This document shows, one piece after another, positions 1 through 10,954 of a DNA stretch of 64,000 nt. The notes below the pieces were generated by a model. That model had not been told where the DNA came from and searched no databases. It saw only the letters and a program-made list of their open reading frames with translations. A program made the position numbers and the translations under genes. The stretch covers positions 15,248,793-15,312,792 of the forward strand of contig NC_040027.1 in NCBI RefSeq assembly GCF_000972845.2, written 5' to 3'. Source of the stretch: Larimichthys crocea. Lineage: Eukaryota > Chordata > Actinopteri > Sciaenidae. Every line of letters starts with the position of its first letter. Position 1 is the first letter of the stretch.

Positions 1-3000
1 ATCTTCCCATTTATACTTCCACAACTTATTTATGTGACTGTACAATGACTTACTTTGAGTATATCATGCTTACTACATCACATAACAGGTCTCTGAGTTG
101 GAGATATGGTTCTTGTGGCCCCTGTGTGTTGTTAGAGCTGATTGTTTGTGATGAAAAACATAATAAAAATGTTATAAATTATTATTAATTAGTGAATAGA
201 AATGTACGTGTTTGGGAAGAAGATCGAACTGTGTTACAACTAATAGAAATTTGTATTGTCAGGCTGTATTCAGGCCAAATCTGGCACTGTGGCGAAACAA
301 AGGTTTTTCCATTCATTTGAGTGAGGGGCAGTGCATTTTGGCTACAGTGCTGTAGTCTGCAGAGGGTGCCGGAAAAAAACGCAACAACCTGCGGTAGAGG
401 AGATTTAATTCCTGGAGAAGCAACAACCCAACGTCACGCTGCTGATCAGACCATCAGACCGGTCAAACTGCTCTACAGTCAGCCTGAAATGTCACTGAAA
501 GGATTCACCGTCATCCCTGACTTGATCTGAAAAAGGCCTAATGGATATTAGAATTTTACCTTGAGGAGTTGCTGCGCGGTGGGATAGACATGAATTAAAG
601 CTAAGGTCACCCATCGCAAACCTTCAGCCTGCCATTAAGAGGCACCCGCCACTTGAATTCGGATAAAACAGTATTAACATGGCATTGCACAGTTAAAAAA
701 CAGGATACCAGAGATATTCATATCCACTCACTCTTCTTCCCTGTCAAAACCTGACACCTAGTTTACTGACAATGCAGCTTGACCGACAGTACAGAGCCAT
801 CGGCTTTTTCCATCTTCAGCCCCAACCACCACTGACTCAAGTGCACAGCTCCACAGGAGGCAACAACGTTTTTTTATTTTATCTTTACATATCTAATAGT
901 ATTCCCTGAGACCAGTCAACAAACTTTGGTGTGTAAAATCAGCGGAGTAAAAAGTGCACCATCTGTTTATCCCTTAGAAAAGGATTAAGTTGTAAGAGTT
1001 TGACCTTAAAGTGAGACTATAAAACCTCAATGCTGACTTCATGAGCAATAAAACTTACTCTTGCTCATTTCCATCTTTCATTTTAATAACACTCAGGGGT
1101 TTTGCTGTTACGCTCTTGCTGGGTCTGGTATGCCCGGCAGCTTATGGTGGCTAATATTAGATAGATGTTTGCTAATTTTAGATTGCTGTATAACTGACAT
1201 TACTGAGCCAGCTAGTTGACTGTATTGTGCTACTGTTACATTGCATTGTTCCTACAATTATCCCCTAATTGTCAACTGTGGCTACTGTGCTTACTCACTT
1301 TAACTCGCGGCATAACTCCAGCTGAGCAGGATGTTGTGCATACTGCGAAACAACCCAGCTGTGTCTATCATAAACTTTATGTTATGAAAGACCGTCTCTT
1401 TATCTGTCTCCTGTGTCATCTTCAAAGCTTAGAGTTGTTTCTAAGGTTGCGATACAGTTCTCTGTGCTGCAGATCTATGCTGTGAAGCTGCAAGTCTCCC
1501 TTTTTTCAAAGGGTTAAATGTATCACGTTCTCAAGGGGAATGAAGCTAATCTAAAAGGGTGGATTATGTAAGGGGAACCTTAGCCTGGGCTAATCCCTCG
1601 CTCCTGTCTGACTGTCACACTGTTCTTTGATGCTTGGTTCATAGAGGAGACGATGAGGAGTCAGGTGAATATTGTTGCCGTTCCCCCGGAGAGGAACAGT
1701 AATAATGTTTTCCATTCAGCAACGACACATATAATATTCAACGGACACGAAGAAGCTACTGCAACATTTTAAGTAAACCAGTAAGATTACACACACATGT
1801 GGGCGTCACTGTAGCTCGGAGGTTTTTCTCGAAGTGTTTTCCACTTCATGAACAGCCGTGACCTCTTGCCCTGTCACTTCCTGCTGCACATCGGCCGCTT
1901 TCTAATTGTGGGACAGAGAGTCTTCTGTTTGCGTGTGGACCGAGGAGGAGCTCGTGACTTTCTGTCTGACAGACTAAATGAGCTGAGCTATGTTGGCATG
2001 TTCAAGAGATGATGTGAGCAGCGAGGATATTTCTAAAAGCAAACCCAAGACCTGTCTTTTTAGTCCGGCTTTTATCTAAACTGCATTTATTTATTTATTT
2101 ATTTGTCTAGCTATACATTTTAATCCGTTACATTATTATTACCATCATTTAGAAAATAAATTTCAATTAAAAAAATAAAGCCTGATTGACACAGATACAG
2201 ATGGACTGCTTAGGATTCATCAGATTTTGTCATATTTTAATAGATCTGATGATTTTTCTAAGACAGGTGCATGTGTAGGGGATGGATTTCTAGTGGAATC
2301 GCCTGGCTGAGTCTGATAATGACTTAATCAGACATCCCGCCCTCCCTTTCAGACCTCTCTGTCCTTGCCTGACCACTTCAACACGCATCTATCGGCCTCC
2401 TGATTGGCCTCCTCCGCGACCAGAGCTACCAACCAATTGACTGCGGGGGGAATTCTGAGGCAGAGGACTAGTTAATTATGCTAATCCAAGAAGCTGATAA
2501 GGAGACGGTTTTAAAAATTTAAAACCTCTGGAAACACGCACTCACACTCACAGAGGCAGTGTGGTTTAGAGAGAAACGGGCTCTGTGGGAAAATATGAGC
2601 GTAAGCAAAAGGAGGACGTTCAGGAAATTGAATTATAATTAGGCTTGTACCTTCTCCTCCTAGATCTTCATCTCTTTTTTCACCCTCGATTTCAAACACT
2701 AAACATTCGCGTATAAATTTAGAAATTTGACTAAATTCTCTGGATGTTGGACTTTTCCTCCCCCCCCACTCAGTTCCTCCTCTGTTGCTGGTGGTGTGCT
2801 GCTGGCCTTTTCCCCTCTCTTCTTGTTAACTGATGTCTGTGGGCGGATAACACTGCTCCACTGATCCACAACTCCACTCATCTTCTTTTTTTTTTCATCC
2901 CATTTCCTTCTCTTCCTTTTCATCTCGGCCCAAAACTATCTCAGCGCTCGATGATTCTCGCTGTGCACAAACATGTCATTATAGTCTTTCTGCTTTGGGA

Positions 3001-3336
3001 TTTTAGAGAGCAGCACCCAGAAGACTTTTAACATCGCTTCTCCTAACAGACTGATCCTTAAACTCATTTTCTTTTACGTTCAGCGGCCATGCGCCGGCTT
3101 TTATTGGATTTACAAGCCTTTGTTGTGGGACTAGTTCCTAAGCTGTTCAGTGCAGTGTTTTCTAAAACTACAAAATAAGGCATAAATCTAAGAGTGTGAA
3201 TGTATCTGTAATCTTTTTTTTTTTTTCATTGCTTCAGGCCTCTTTTGTGTGTGGATTATGTGGAGGAAACAACTTAAATTTGGTTGTTTATTGTCTGGAG
3301 CTGTGTAAAATGTAATTCACTTTCTCACAGATCCGG
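1..3336. other. Gene-free left flank
   Basis: AT-rich sequence without a coding frame that I can assign to a protein, and without RNA genes. A homeodomain-site-rich stretch lies at about 2380-2530 and an inverted repeat at 2508-2527. The next gene to the left is outside the window. Confidence 0.55.
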
Positions 3337-4020
3337 TTCAGTTTTATATATGAAGCCTCAAATCACAACAGAAGCGTTCACATGACACTTTACATATAAA
3401 GCAAGTCTCGACATCCAATCCATCCATCCATTTAATAGCTTATCCTTATCAGTGTTGCCGGGGGCTGGAGCCAATACCACACAGTGAGGTACGCCAGCTC
3501 ATCACACGGCTTCACACTCTCATCTGTCACCAATTAACCTGAATGTCTTTGGACTGTGGGAGGAAGCCAAAGTACCCGGAGAGAACTCCACACAGAAACC
3601 TCTGCAACCAGGAACCTTCCCACTATGAGTCAATAGTGCTAATCACTGCAGCACCATCCCAGGTCTAGACGGTACTCCTTAGACTCAACAATTCCCACCA
3701 CGAGAAAGCACTTGGCGACGGTGGCAAGGTAAAACTGGGTCCTGAAGCAGTTGAGTAGGAGGGGGTGATGACCAATGGAGGTATGACTAATAGTACTAAT
3801 AATTATGATAATAATAAGAAATGGTATTTGTGGTGGACGTCATCGGGGACCACAACAGCAGCCATGATCTGTGAGAACCTGCGAGACAAGAAAGCACAAA
3901 AACTCAGGGGAAGAAGCAAAGTTAGTAACATGCGTTAATGGGACATGAATGAGCTCAGGGCATCATGGGAAGTACCCCGGCAGTCTAGGGGTGGTTCAGG
4001 ACTCACCTGAGCCAGCCCTA
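3337..4020. mobile_element. Dispersed teleost repeat A (interrupted)
   Basis: The left end (about 3337-3412) contains CAGTTTTATATATGAAGCC and CAAATCACAACAGAAG. The right part (3663-4020) contains GAGAAAGCACTTGGCGACGG, AGAACCTGCGAGACAAGAAA, ATCATGGGAAGTACCCCGGC and GGACTCACCTGAGCCAGCCC. These are hallmark words of a repeat found very widely in teleosts. The two parts are separated by repeat B (3413-3662). No ORF; class not certain. Confidence 0.7.
3413..3662. mobile_element. Dispersed teleost repeat B nested in repeat A
   Basis: Begins with CCATCCATCCATTTAATAGC, followed by TTATCC, then GGGGGCTGGAGCC and TGTCTTTGGACTGTGGGAGG with CCGGAGAGAACTCC, all typical of an abundant fish repeat. It splits repeat A between GTCTCGAC (3405-3412) and GTCTAGAC (3663-3670), which look like an 8-bp target-site duplication with one later change. 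Confidence 0.7.
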
Positions 4021-4059
4021 ATTATATTTGATTTTGATTTATATTTGTTTCTCTCTTAC

Positions 4060-4150
4060 TTTTACCTGTACCTCTCCTCCTCTCATTGCTGTTGCTGCTA
4101 TTGCATCTCAATTTCCCTCTAGGAATTAATAAAGGTTCATCTTATCTCAA
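4060..4150. mobile_element. Retroelement 3'-tail-like sequence
   Basis: CTCAATTTCCCTCTAGGAATTAATAAAGGTTCATCTTATC resembles the 3' end (TTTCCCT..GGATTAATAAAGT..ATCT) shared by many teleost LINE/SINE copies. Short and without ORF. Confidence 0.4.
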
Positions 4151-6261
4151 CCCTCTGTATGTCCCACAACAGTCAAAGTGCAAAACTGCCCCTGCAGTCC
4201 AGCAAAAACACGTGAACCACGAGAGCTCGGCAGTGCAGCTCTGGATACAAATCCTGCAGGATGCTAAACTGAAGAGAACAGAGGGAGTTGGACCATCAGG
4301 AGCATCCCCATCTGGCACCCTCCCCTAGCTGACTCCTAGTGTCTTATTGCTTCTTTCCTGACACGCAACCTAAATGTTCAGCTGCTAGATATCAGCGTAC
4401 TCCCAGCTTCAGCTGGTGAGGCATGCTACACTCCCCTCAGAGGACAAGGCTTGCAGCAAACCCTGAAAACCACTAGAGAGCTGTCAGGGTTCCCCAAATT
4501 AAATGATCCCTCCACCTCCTTCCCAGTGGCACCAAAGGGGGCGAGGAAAGGACGCAAAGACAGACAGCACGGAAGAAAGAAGCTCAAAGTTTTCTGTGCC
4601 TGTTTAGTTCTTGTCTAGTTTTATGCCAAATATATTATACACAGCTCCTGGAAAATGTCGCAACACAGTCATCTTATAGTCATATGGTTCTGCATCTTGC
4701 ATCATAATTGGAGTGTGATATCAATGCACTGGATGGAAATGAATAAAAACAGTTATTGGGGTGTGTTCTTGGAAGCTTGTGATGGGACTGGGGAACTAAC
4801 TGCAGAGTTAACTGACTTCAAGACATATACATTGAAAGAGAGACAAGGGAGAGAAAAGGGAGAGAGAGGTGGGAGAGCAACAGAGGAGGGGGATAGGGGA
4901 GAGATCGAGTATCTGAGGGAGTCTAATTAACTCCGTGGTCTGCCTCTCTGCAGGCCTGCGGCATACTGCTCTGAAATGCTGATTCAGTACACAGATAGAG
5001 AGAGAGAGAGGGAGAGAGAGAGGGAGAATAGTGCGGGAGGGAGAAAGGGGTGAGGAGAGGGATGCAGTAAGAGAGAGAGAGGGGGGAGAGAGAGGGTGTT
5101 TCAATGAAGAGAAAATGAGAAATGAAGCGATAGATCGCTCTGTGGGACAAAAAAGTCACAAAAGATGAGTGACGCTGGGGTGAGAGTAAAGCTGCTTAAA
5201 TGAAAAGTAATACATGCAACATCAGTTACGTAAGATTCACTAAACAGTTACAGTGTTCCGGATGGCAGACTTTATAACGTGAGGCAGGTTATCTGCAGTC
5301 AGCGGCAGAGTTTATTGAGCGCCGAAGTATCTGCAGATGCTCCACGGACGGCATCACTGTGCGTTAGTAAGAAAACAGTGACATCTAGAGGTTTGACAGT
5401 AGACTTGTCCTGCGTTGAATTTCTACCGCAGAGCTGCTAATAAATAGGACTTTGTGACTCTGTTGCTGTTTCTTTTCAGACCGAAGAAGAAGAAGAGGAC
5501 ACTTAACCCCTCACTGCTCGGCGGAGCTGCAGGGTGCAGTTGCTCTGCTGGTTGTTCAAGATTTTTAGGTATTAATGGTTGAATTTACTTTCAAAGGAAA
5601 GAAATACACCTGACAAACAGAGTGCATACAGGGTCACACAGGCGCCGTGTGGGGTGCTGAATCACAAACAGAGGGGTTAGTCACAGTTGAAAGTAGTCAG
5701 TCTGTCACCAGGCTGAGGGGGGCGGCAGAGGCAGCTCACATCTATAATGCATCAAGCGGAGTGTCAGGTAAACTGGAGACAAGGATGAAACAATGGAACC
5801 AATAAATACTGGAGATAGACGAGACGGATGGATAACACAAAATACTTCAAAGAATACCAAATATCGTTTTTAGAATAAATGAGGAAGAAGGGGGTCAGGG
5901 GATATCTAATGATATAAACAGATATTCATTTCAGCTTCTATACACATCATGAACCGATTCCTGTTGTTGAAACAGAATCAAAGGCTGAAATCTCACAGAC
6001 AAATAACTCAAACTAAAAGGGTATCTGCATGACTAGGTAAGTGAAAACATAATGGTTTGGGGGTTTTTCAGAGAATGGGGAAGCAAATCCTTTCAAGGTT
6101 TCTTCTCACCGCACAGTGGTGACTGATTTCCTCTTTTTGCTCAAATCAGATCCATGGAGTCATACACATTTCTTATTGTCTCTTTATGTATTGTCTAGCT
6201 TTATGGCTTCACTATTAAACTAAAATGGAATATTCGAGAAATGAGAAAAAGAGCAGCACTG
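4151..6261. other. Gene-free interval with purine-rich low complexity
   Basis: Contains imperfect GA/GGA-rich DNA at about 4832-4920 and 4992-5100 and otherwise unremarkable sequence. A splice-acceptor-like tract before an acidic mini-frame at 5480-5506 was considered and not accepted. Confidence 0.5.
4992..5100. repeat. Imperfect GA-rich low-complexity tract
   Basis: Purine-only stretches of AGAG and GGGAG units. They create long Ser/Leu/Pro-coding open frames on the minus strand that are artefacts of composition. Confidence 0.85.
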
Positions 6262-6267
6262 TTTATT
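6262..6267 (-). terminator. Candidate poly(A) signal of mmachc
   Basis: AATAAA on the minus strand about 450 nt downstream of the mmachc stop codon. This is a plausible 3' UTR length, but the hexamer is common in AT-rich DNA and no transcript evidence is available. Confidence 0.35.
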
Positions 6268-6716
6268 CTCTTTGTGATCAAGAACCATCTCGTAACGAAA
6301 GATACAGGCGACAAATTTAAGGCAGGCTGGTGATACAGAGCTTCTCGAAGCCCCTTGTGTTGATATTGAGTGATTGAAATGATAGAAAAGATGACACAGA
6401 GGTCACTATTGCAGCTTATATTCTATAGTTTGTGTGTTACAGTAAGCAGCAAGGATACCAAGTGCATTCTTCAAAATAATTCTTAAATAATCTTAAATAA
6501 TCGGTTTAAACTTACTCACAAGGCTTTCAACAACAGCACTGACATTTAAAGCATAGATACAGTGTCTTCGATTTCCCATAAGAGGAGCTGCCTAAACACA
6601 GTAGTGTTAACATAGGTAGTGTATAAAGCTGAAATGTAACTAAAGTCTGTCCAGCAGAGGAGATGTGTGCTGAGAGAAGACGGGCAATACTTCCGCAGCA
6701 CAGCCGCCCTCCTCTG

Positions 6717-9700
6717 TCAGCCATGTCCGTTCACCTGGCTCTGTGTGTCTAAGGTTGATTCAGGTTGATCGTTTTCCTTCGGCAGGAAGCCCCAAGACTT
6801 AAGCAGAGCAAACCGCTGAGCAGGAGGAGTGGCAAAGTAGTCCCTCTGTTTCTGAGAGTAGGTCTGGACTGGATGGACGATGTTTCTGTAGCTCCAGTCC
6901 TGATGAGGCAGCACAGTGGAAAATATTTAGATGTATGTCATGTAACGTCTTCATGAAAGAGTCTGTCTAAGAACACAGGCTGCACTCTTTAATCTTATCC
7001 CACCACGTATAGCACAAAGAGAACAGACAACTGAAATCTTCCCCAGCAGGGACAAGAAAACGTTAACAGATGAGGCATCCCTCATCTAAAAAGGCCATCT
7101 GTCTGCAGATCTCTGACATGAAATGGTTTGGTATCCCCGGGTGTCTATCAGGTATTACAGCTCACAGTGCTGAGGTCCTGTACCTGCCAGTGAAAGTTGA
7201 AGCCCTCCAGCAGCTGTATCCTGCCCTCTCTGGAAGGCACACAGTCGGGAGGAACAGGCTGCGCCATCTCAGAGCCCACCGGCACACCGCCAAACACCAA
7301 GAGGGCTCTGATGGCAAACCAGCCCCCGAACTTTGGATGCACACACACTCCGAACATCTTCTGCAGGTAACAGACGCAGAAACACAAAACAGAAGTGAGG
7401 AGACCACCCTGGGAAATACTTATCACAGTTATTGGAAGTGAATTAAACAATGAGTGTTACTTTTTCATCCCAGGGTTGATCTATGACATCTGACTTTTGG
7501 TAGTAGAAAGCTGCCCCGGAAACATGAGCGGCAGTCTGTGCCAGGAACTTCGGCTTCCTGCTGGGCAGCAGCTCGTAATCGTACCTCACATCAACCTCCT
7601 GTCCTGGAAAACACTGCAGGGTAGGGCGAGATAAAGGGCACAGTTTGGTATCACAATATGATCATGAAAATAGTTACAGTTGTAATCCTATCTTTAACTG
7701 GGGTTAAGCAACATGATGACATATTTTATGAGACCATCAGATGGCCCCCGGGCAAAAATACTTTATTGGGCCCCTATTGGCTTCCTGTTCCTGCTGCTGT
7801 CTGGGGTTTGTGTATGTACCCAGTCACCTCCAAAAACCCATTAAGTTCAGACTACACACAGTTTACAGAGACAACAACTATACTACCTGCCATAGACTGT
7901 AAATTATTTTTCTTTTTCTATTAGCAGAATATGACAGAAATGTTATATTAGTCTCTAACCACTTGAACACAAGAATTCTTGTGTTTTGTTGCCTCAGAAT
8001 GAGCCTCAAATCTACAGAGATAACAAACTAACCAACTCTAGATAGGGCCTTTGCTTTTTACATGTTTTAATAGTTAACCCTTAGGTGCATAAGTGGGTTA
8101 AAAATGACCTGGTGAGGTTGTTTTCTTGCAATATCATCATAATGAAAAGTTGTTATCATTTTGTATTCCAGCTATTCTTTTAAAAAAATGTTATTTATAT
8201 CATGCCATTAAAATGTTTAACTTACCTTTTATACATTCAAAATATAATACAAAATATAATACAAATGATTATTATGGGTTAAAAAACAAATAACCCTCAC
8301 TGAAGCTGTGGCAGCTGCTGGTAATCCAGCCTTTCATATTCACTTGAATTTGCAGAGATTTGACTGACTGAATCAAAATATATCTATGATAGTGCAATAT
8401 AAAATTAGATATTCTGTACACTCAAACTTGCATTTGTGTGTCTGCCTTCAGGGACAGTCAGTCAGAGTTGGGAGGGTTGTACCTATCATACAGGAGACAA
8501 GCAGTATGCTGTTCATACTCTTCACAGTTAAACCTGAGAATTATACATCAGGCTTCACGATCAAATGATCAGTTTTTGTCCATATGTATGACCTCTGCAT
8601 GTCTCTTTCTCCTATGCAGTACAGAACATTTAAATATTAAATTTAGAATATAAACCATATCACAATATTAAATATAGGCTTTTTCATAAGATGCCAGCAG
8701 GATGTCCTGATTTATTTTATTTATTTTCTATGTTGGATGAATGCAGACTAAAGTTCCTGGTTTGCTCAGTGTGTTGGACACCCTGCCAACAACGTAAGCA
8801 GTCTCTTTATGTTTGATGTGTTTAAAGGAAGAGTGTGTGCCTCATTTACCTTCTGTGTTGTCTGCTATGTGCAGCGTATCACTTGTTCTTTTGTTCTTAT
8901 GGTTGTTATATGTATAGTATTTTGTAAGTCCATGTGGGCTGGCCACATTTCGTGCGTGACACTTGAAAAATTTAATTTACTTACTTACAATACTCTGCCA
9001 AACCTCAACAAAAAAGAGCAAGCTTGAGTTACCAGATGTATCTTTGATAATCTAGATCTATAACCAGATCACACATCCTGTTGTACTAATGGCCTATATG
9101 TGTCACTGCACAATGGCAGTGTGTGAGAGCACACCTACATCGCCTTAATCAGGTTGTTTAGAAATTATAGACATAATAAAAGATAAACAACAGGTAAAAA
9201 CCTTATTATATAAGTGCTGATGTTTTAATCATGCCTGATCTAGTATTCACTCACACAGACAAACCCTGCTCACCTGAGAGACAGCGGAGGACACCTTGTG
9301 TTTGACACACTGGTCTATGGGGTCAGACAGGCCCTGGTAGCCCCTCTCCTCCATGAAGGGCAGGAAGGCTTGTTCAAACATGGAAGGAGTGCTGAGCACC
9401 ACCACAGCCAGAGTGTCATCTGGGTAAGCCAGGTGAAAGGAGGCAGGCAGCAGAGAGTTATACCAACCCACCTGTGCACAAAGGAGGGACAGAGGGTCAG
9501 AGAGGCAAGGACAGGAATCACAGGGTATCTGTACACACACACAGCGCATGGAATAAATTTCAAATAAACCTTTAATCAGCTGTTAAATCATTCAAAACTG
9601 ACTTTTCCACCTCTTCTCTTCTCCTCTTACCCAGCAGGTGAACCCAGGGGCGTATTAAACAGTATATTTGTCTCTCTTGCACATTTAAAAGACACAATGT

Positions 9701-9800
9701 GCCACAGTACCTTCAGAGGGGAGACTTCAAACCCACATTTTGACAAACAGTCCTCTAACTGCGCTGTTATCTCATCCACGTTGGCAGTAGAAGCCGCCAT
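6717..9800 (-). CDS. mmachc: Cyanocobalamin reductase / alkylcobalamin dealkylase (MMACHC, cblC protein)
   Basis: Cytosolic flavin- and glutathione-dependent enzyme of the MMACHC family. It removes the upper ligand of incoming cobalamins before they are passed to MMADHC and made into methyl- and adenosylcobalamin. Five coding exons join without frame break, all phase 0: 9711-9800, 9274-9471, 7461-7613, 7184-7360 and 6717-6899 (stop included), giving 266 aa (human 282). The start is the ATG at 9800 (MAASTANVDE). Visible family landmarks are WYNSLLPASFHL (about 33-44), DPIDQCV (about 80-86), LAQTAAHVSGAAFYYQ (about 118-133), FGGWFAIR (158-165), DCVPSREGRIQLLEGFNFHW and YFATPPAQR. H126-x-x-G129 and G159-G160 match the proposed cobalamin-binding motif. 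The C-terminus after TPPAQR is short and lacks the proline-rich extension of the human protein. The gene is divergent from the coiled-coil gene at 10955. Identity is firm from many conserved blocks; only UTR ends are uncertain. Confidence 0.96.
7925..8075. mobile_element. Fragment of the same dispersed repeat family in mmachc intron 2
   Basis: AATATGACAGAAATGT at 7928-7943 and AATGAGCCTCAAATCTACAGA at 7998-8018 parallel the copy at 59331-59383, in the same order. The segment continues with AACTCTAGATAGGGCCTTTGC. It also includes a perfect 20-bp palindrome at 7966-7985. Confidence 0.55.
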
Positions 9801-10113
9801 TGCTGCATGTCAACACAACGCTTAGGACCATGGGAAATGGTGTTCTTTAACTAATCTTAGCTCTTTAACTAATTTACATTAAACTAATGTGTTTCTTCTG
9901 ACAGAATGAATGACCACGATACAATATGTAATACAGTGTATTTTTTTTGGGACAAATGCTTATGTCGTACATCATTTTTATGTGACTACAACGTACGATA
10001 ACCATGTACTACAATACCCAGAACACCCCCCTGTGCGTCTTACGTCATACGTCATCACGTAGCCGTTATGCGCTCCTGGATTTAAAAGTGGAGTCGCGAG
10101 GTTTTCTGTGAGT
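9798..10113. promoter_or_regulatory. Bidirectional promoter between mmachc and the ccdc163-like gene
   Basis: About 300 bp separate the mmachc start codon (9800, minus) from the first inferred splice donor (GTGAGT, 10108) of the divergent plus-strand gene. The interval contains ACTACAATACCCAGAA at 10008-10023, close to the ZNF143/THAP11 (SBS/Staf) consensus ACTACAATTCCCAGCATGC. It also contains two overlapping TACGTCAT boxes (CRE/ATF-like) at 10041-10048 and 10048-10055. A YY1-like ATGGCGGC overlaps the mmachc start codon. No TATA box is evident. In humans MMACHC transcription depends on HCFC1, THAP11 and ZNF143 (cblX and related disorders), so this element is likely functional. Shared use by both genes is inferred from geometry. 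Confidence 0.75.
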
Positions 10114-10941
10114 ACTAGCCAGCTAACACAACCGTCTGTGTCGTCCCTCCTCCTTTAAAACGTTGTGTTTTATTGTTTTTGTAGCGACAGTATGTTTGAT
10201 ATTTTCAAAAATGATAGATAAGTCAGTGTTTAAGAGGCTGTTAAAGAATTAACTTGTCCAAACAAGAGAGTTAACGTGACGCCCTGAGATGAAGTCAAAC
10301 CGTGCTAACTAGGATTAGCTGCACGACAACATTTTCTGTTTGAACGGTTCATACGAGGATCCGTGTTATCCGAGGATCTGTGTTTATGTCGACGTGTGTT
10401 TTGTTATTATGTGTCTGGCAGACGAGCATCTACCCTGCTGAAGTGTCCTTGAGTCTCTTAGAGGACGGTAGCTGCTCCTCCATCCTCCATCCTCCATCCA
10501 TGAAGTGATCAAAAACCCAAAAATTGCAAATTGTAAGTCAGCTAAATGACTAAATGTGAATCTGCCCCCAGCTCCTGCAGGTTAGGAGAGAGAGATGCCT
10601 CCACCCATGCATTGCCTGGAGATCAGTCAATAAGGCAGGATTATCAGAGAGCCTTCACGTCCTGGCCTAAAGTAGCATCTGACAGACGTGCAAACATCCA
10701 GGCCTGCTGTAATCTAATATCCCACAAGGTGTCAGAGATCTTAACCAGGCTGTTACCTCACCAACCAACAACCATAAACCACGTCTAAAGTTACTGTATC
10801 CACTGTCCTGTGCTGGTTTTGATGTAACGTCGCTGTCAAGACCACACAACACTGTCTTGCATGGCTTTTTTTTCTTCTTGTTGTATTAAGGATCAATAAT
10901 TAGCCCATGAATGCATTTAAACAACCTGCATTTGTTTCTAG

Positions 10942-10954
10942 TTCAACTCCAGAC
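10942..10954 (+). other. 5' UTR start of coding exon, ccdc163-like gene
   Basis: Exon start set by the acceptor tttgtttctag at 10940-10941, 13 nt before the ATG. The donor that would join it is the GTGAGT at 10108, leaving an intron of about 0.83 kb. Splicing is inferred. Confidence 0.5.

Noticed and set aside
5480..5506. Acceptor-like tract followed by a short acidic frame (TEEEEEDT then stop)
   Set aside because: Looks like a terminal exon of an acidic-tailed protein, but no partner exons, phase or homology could be found nearby on the plus strand.
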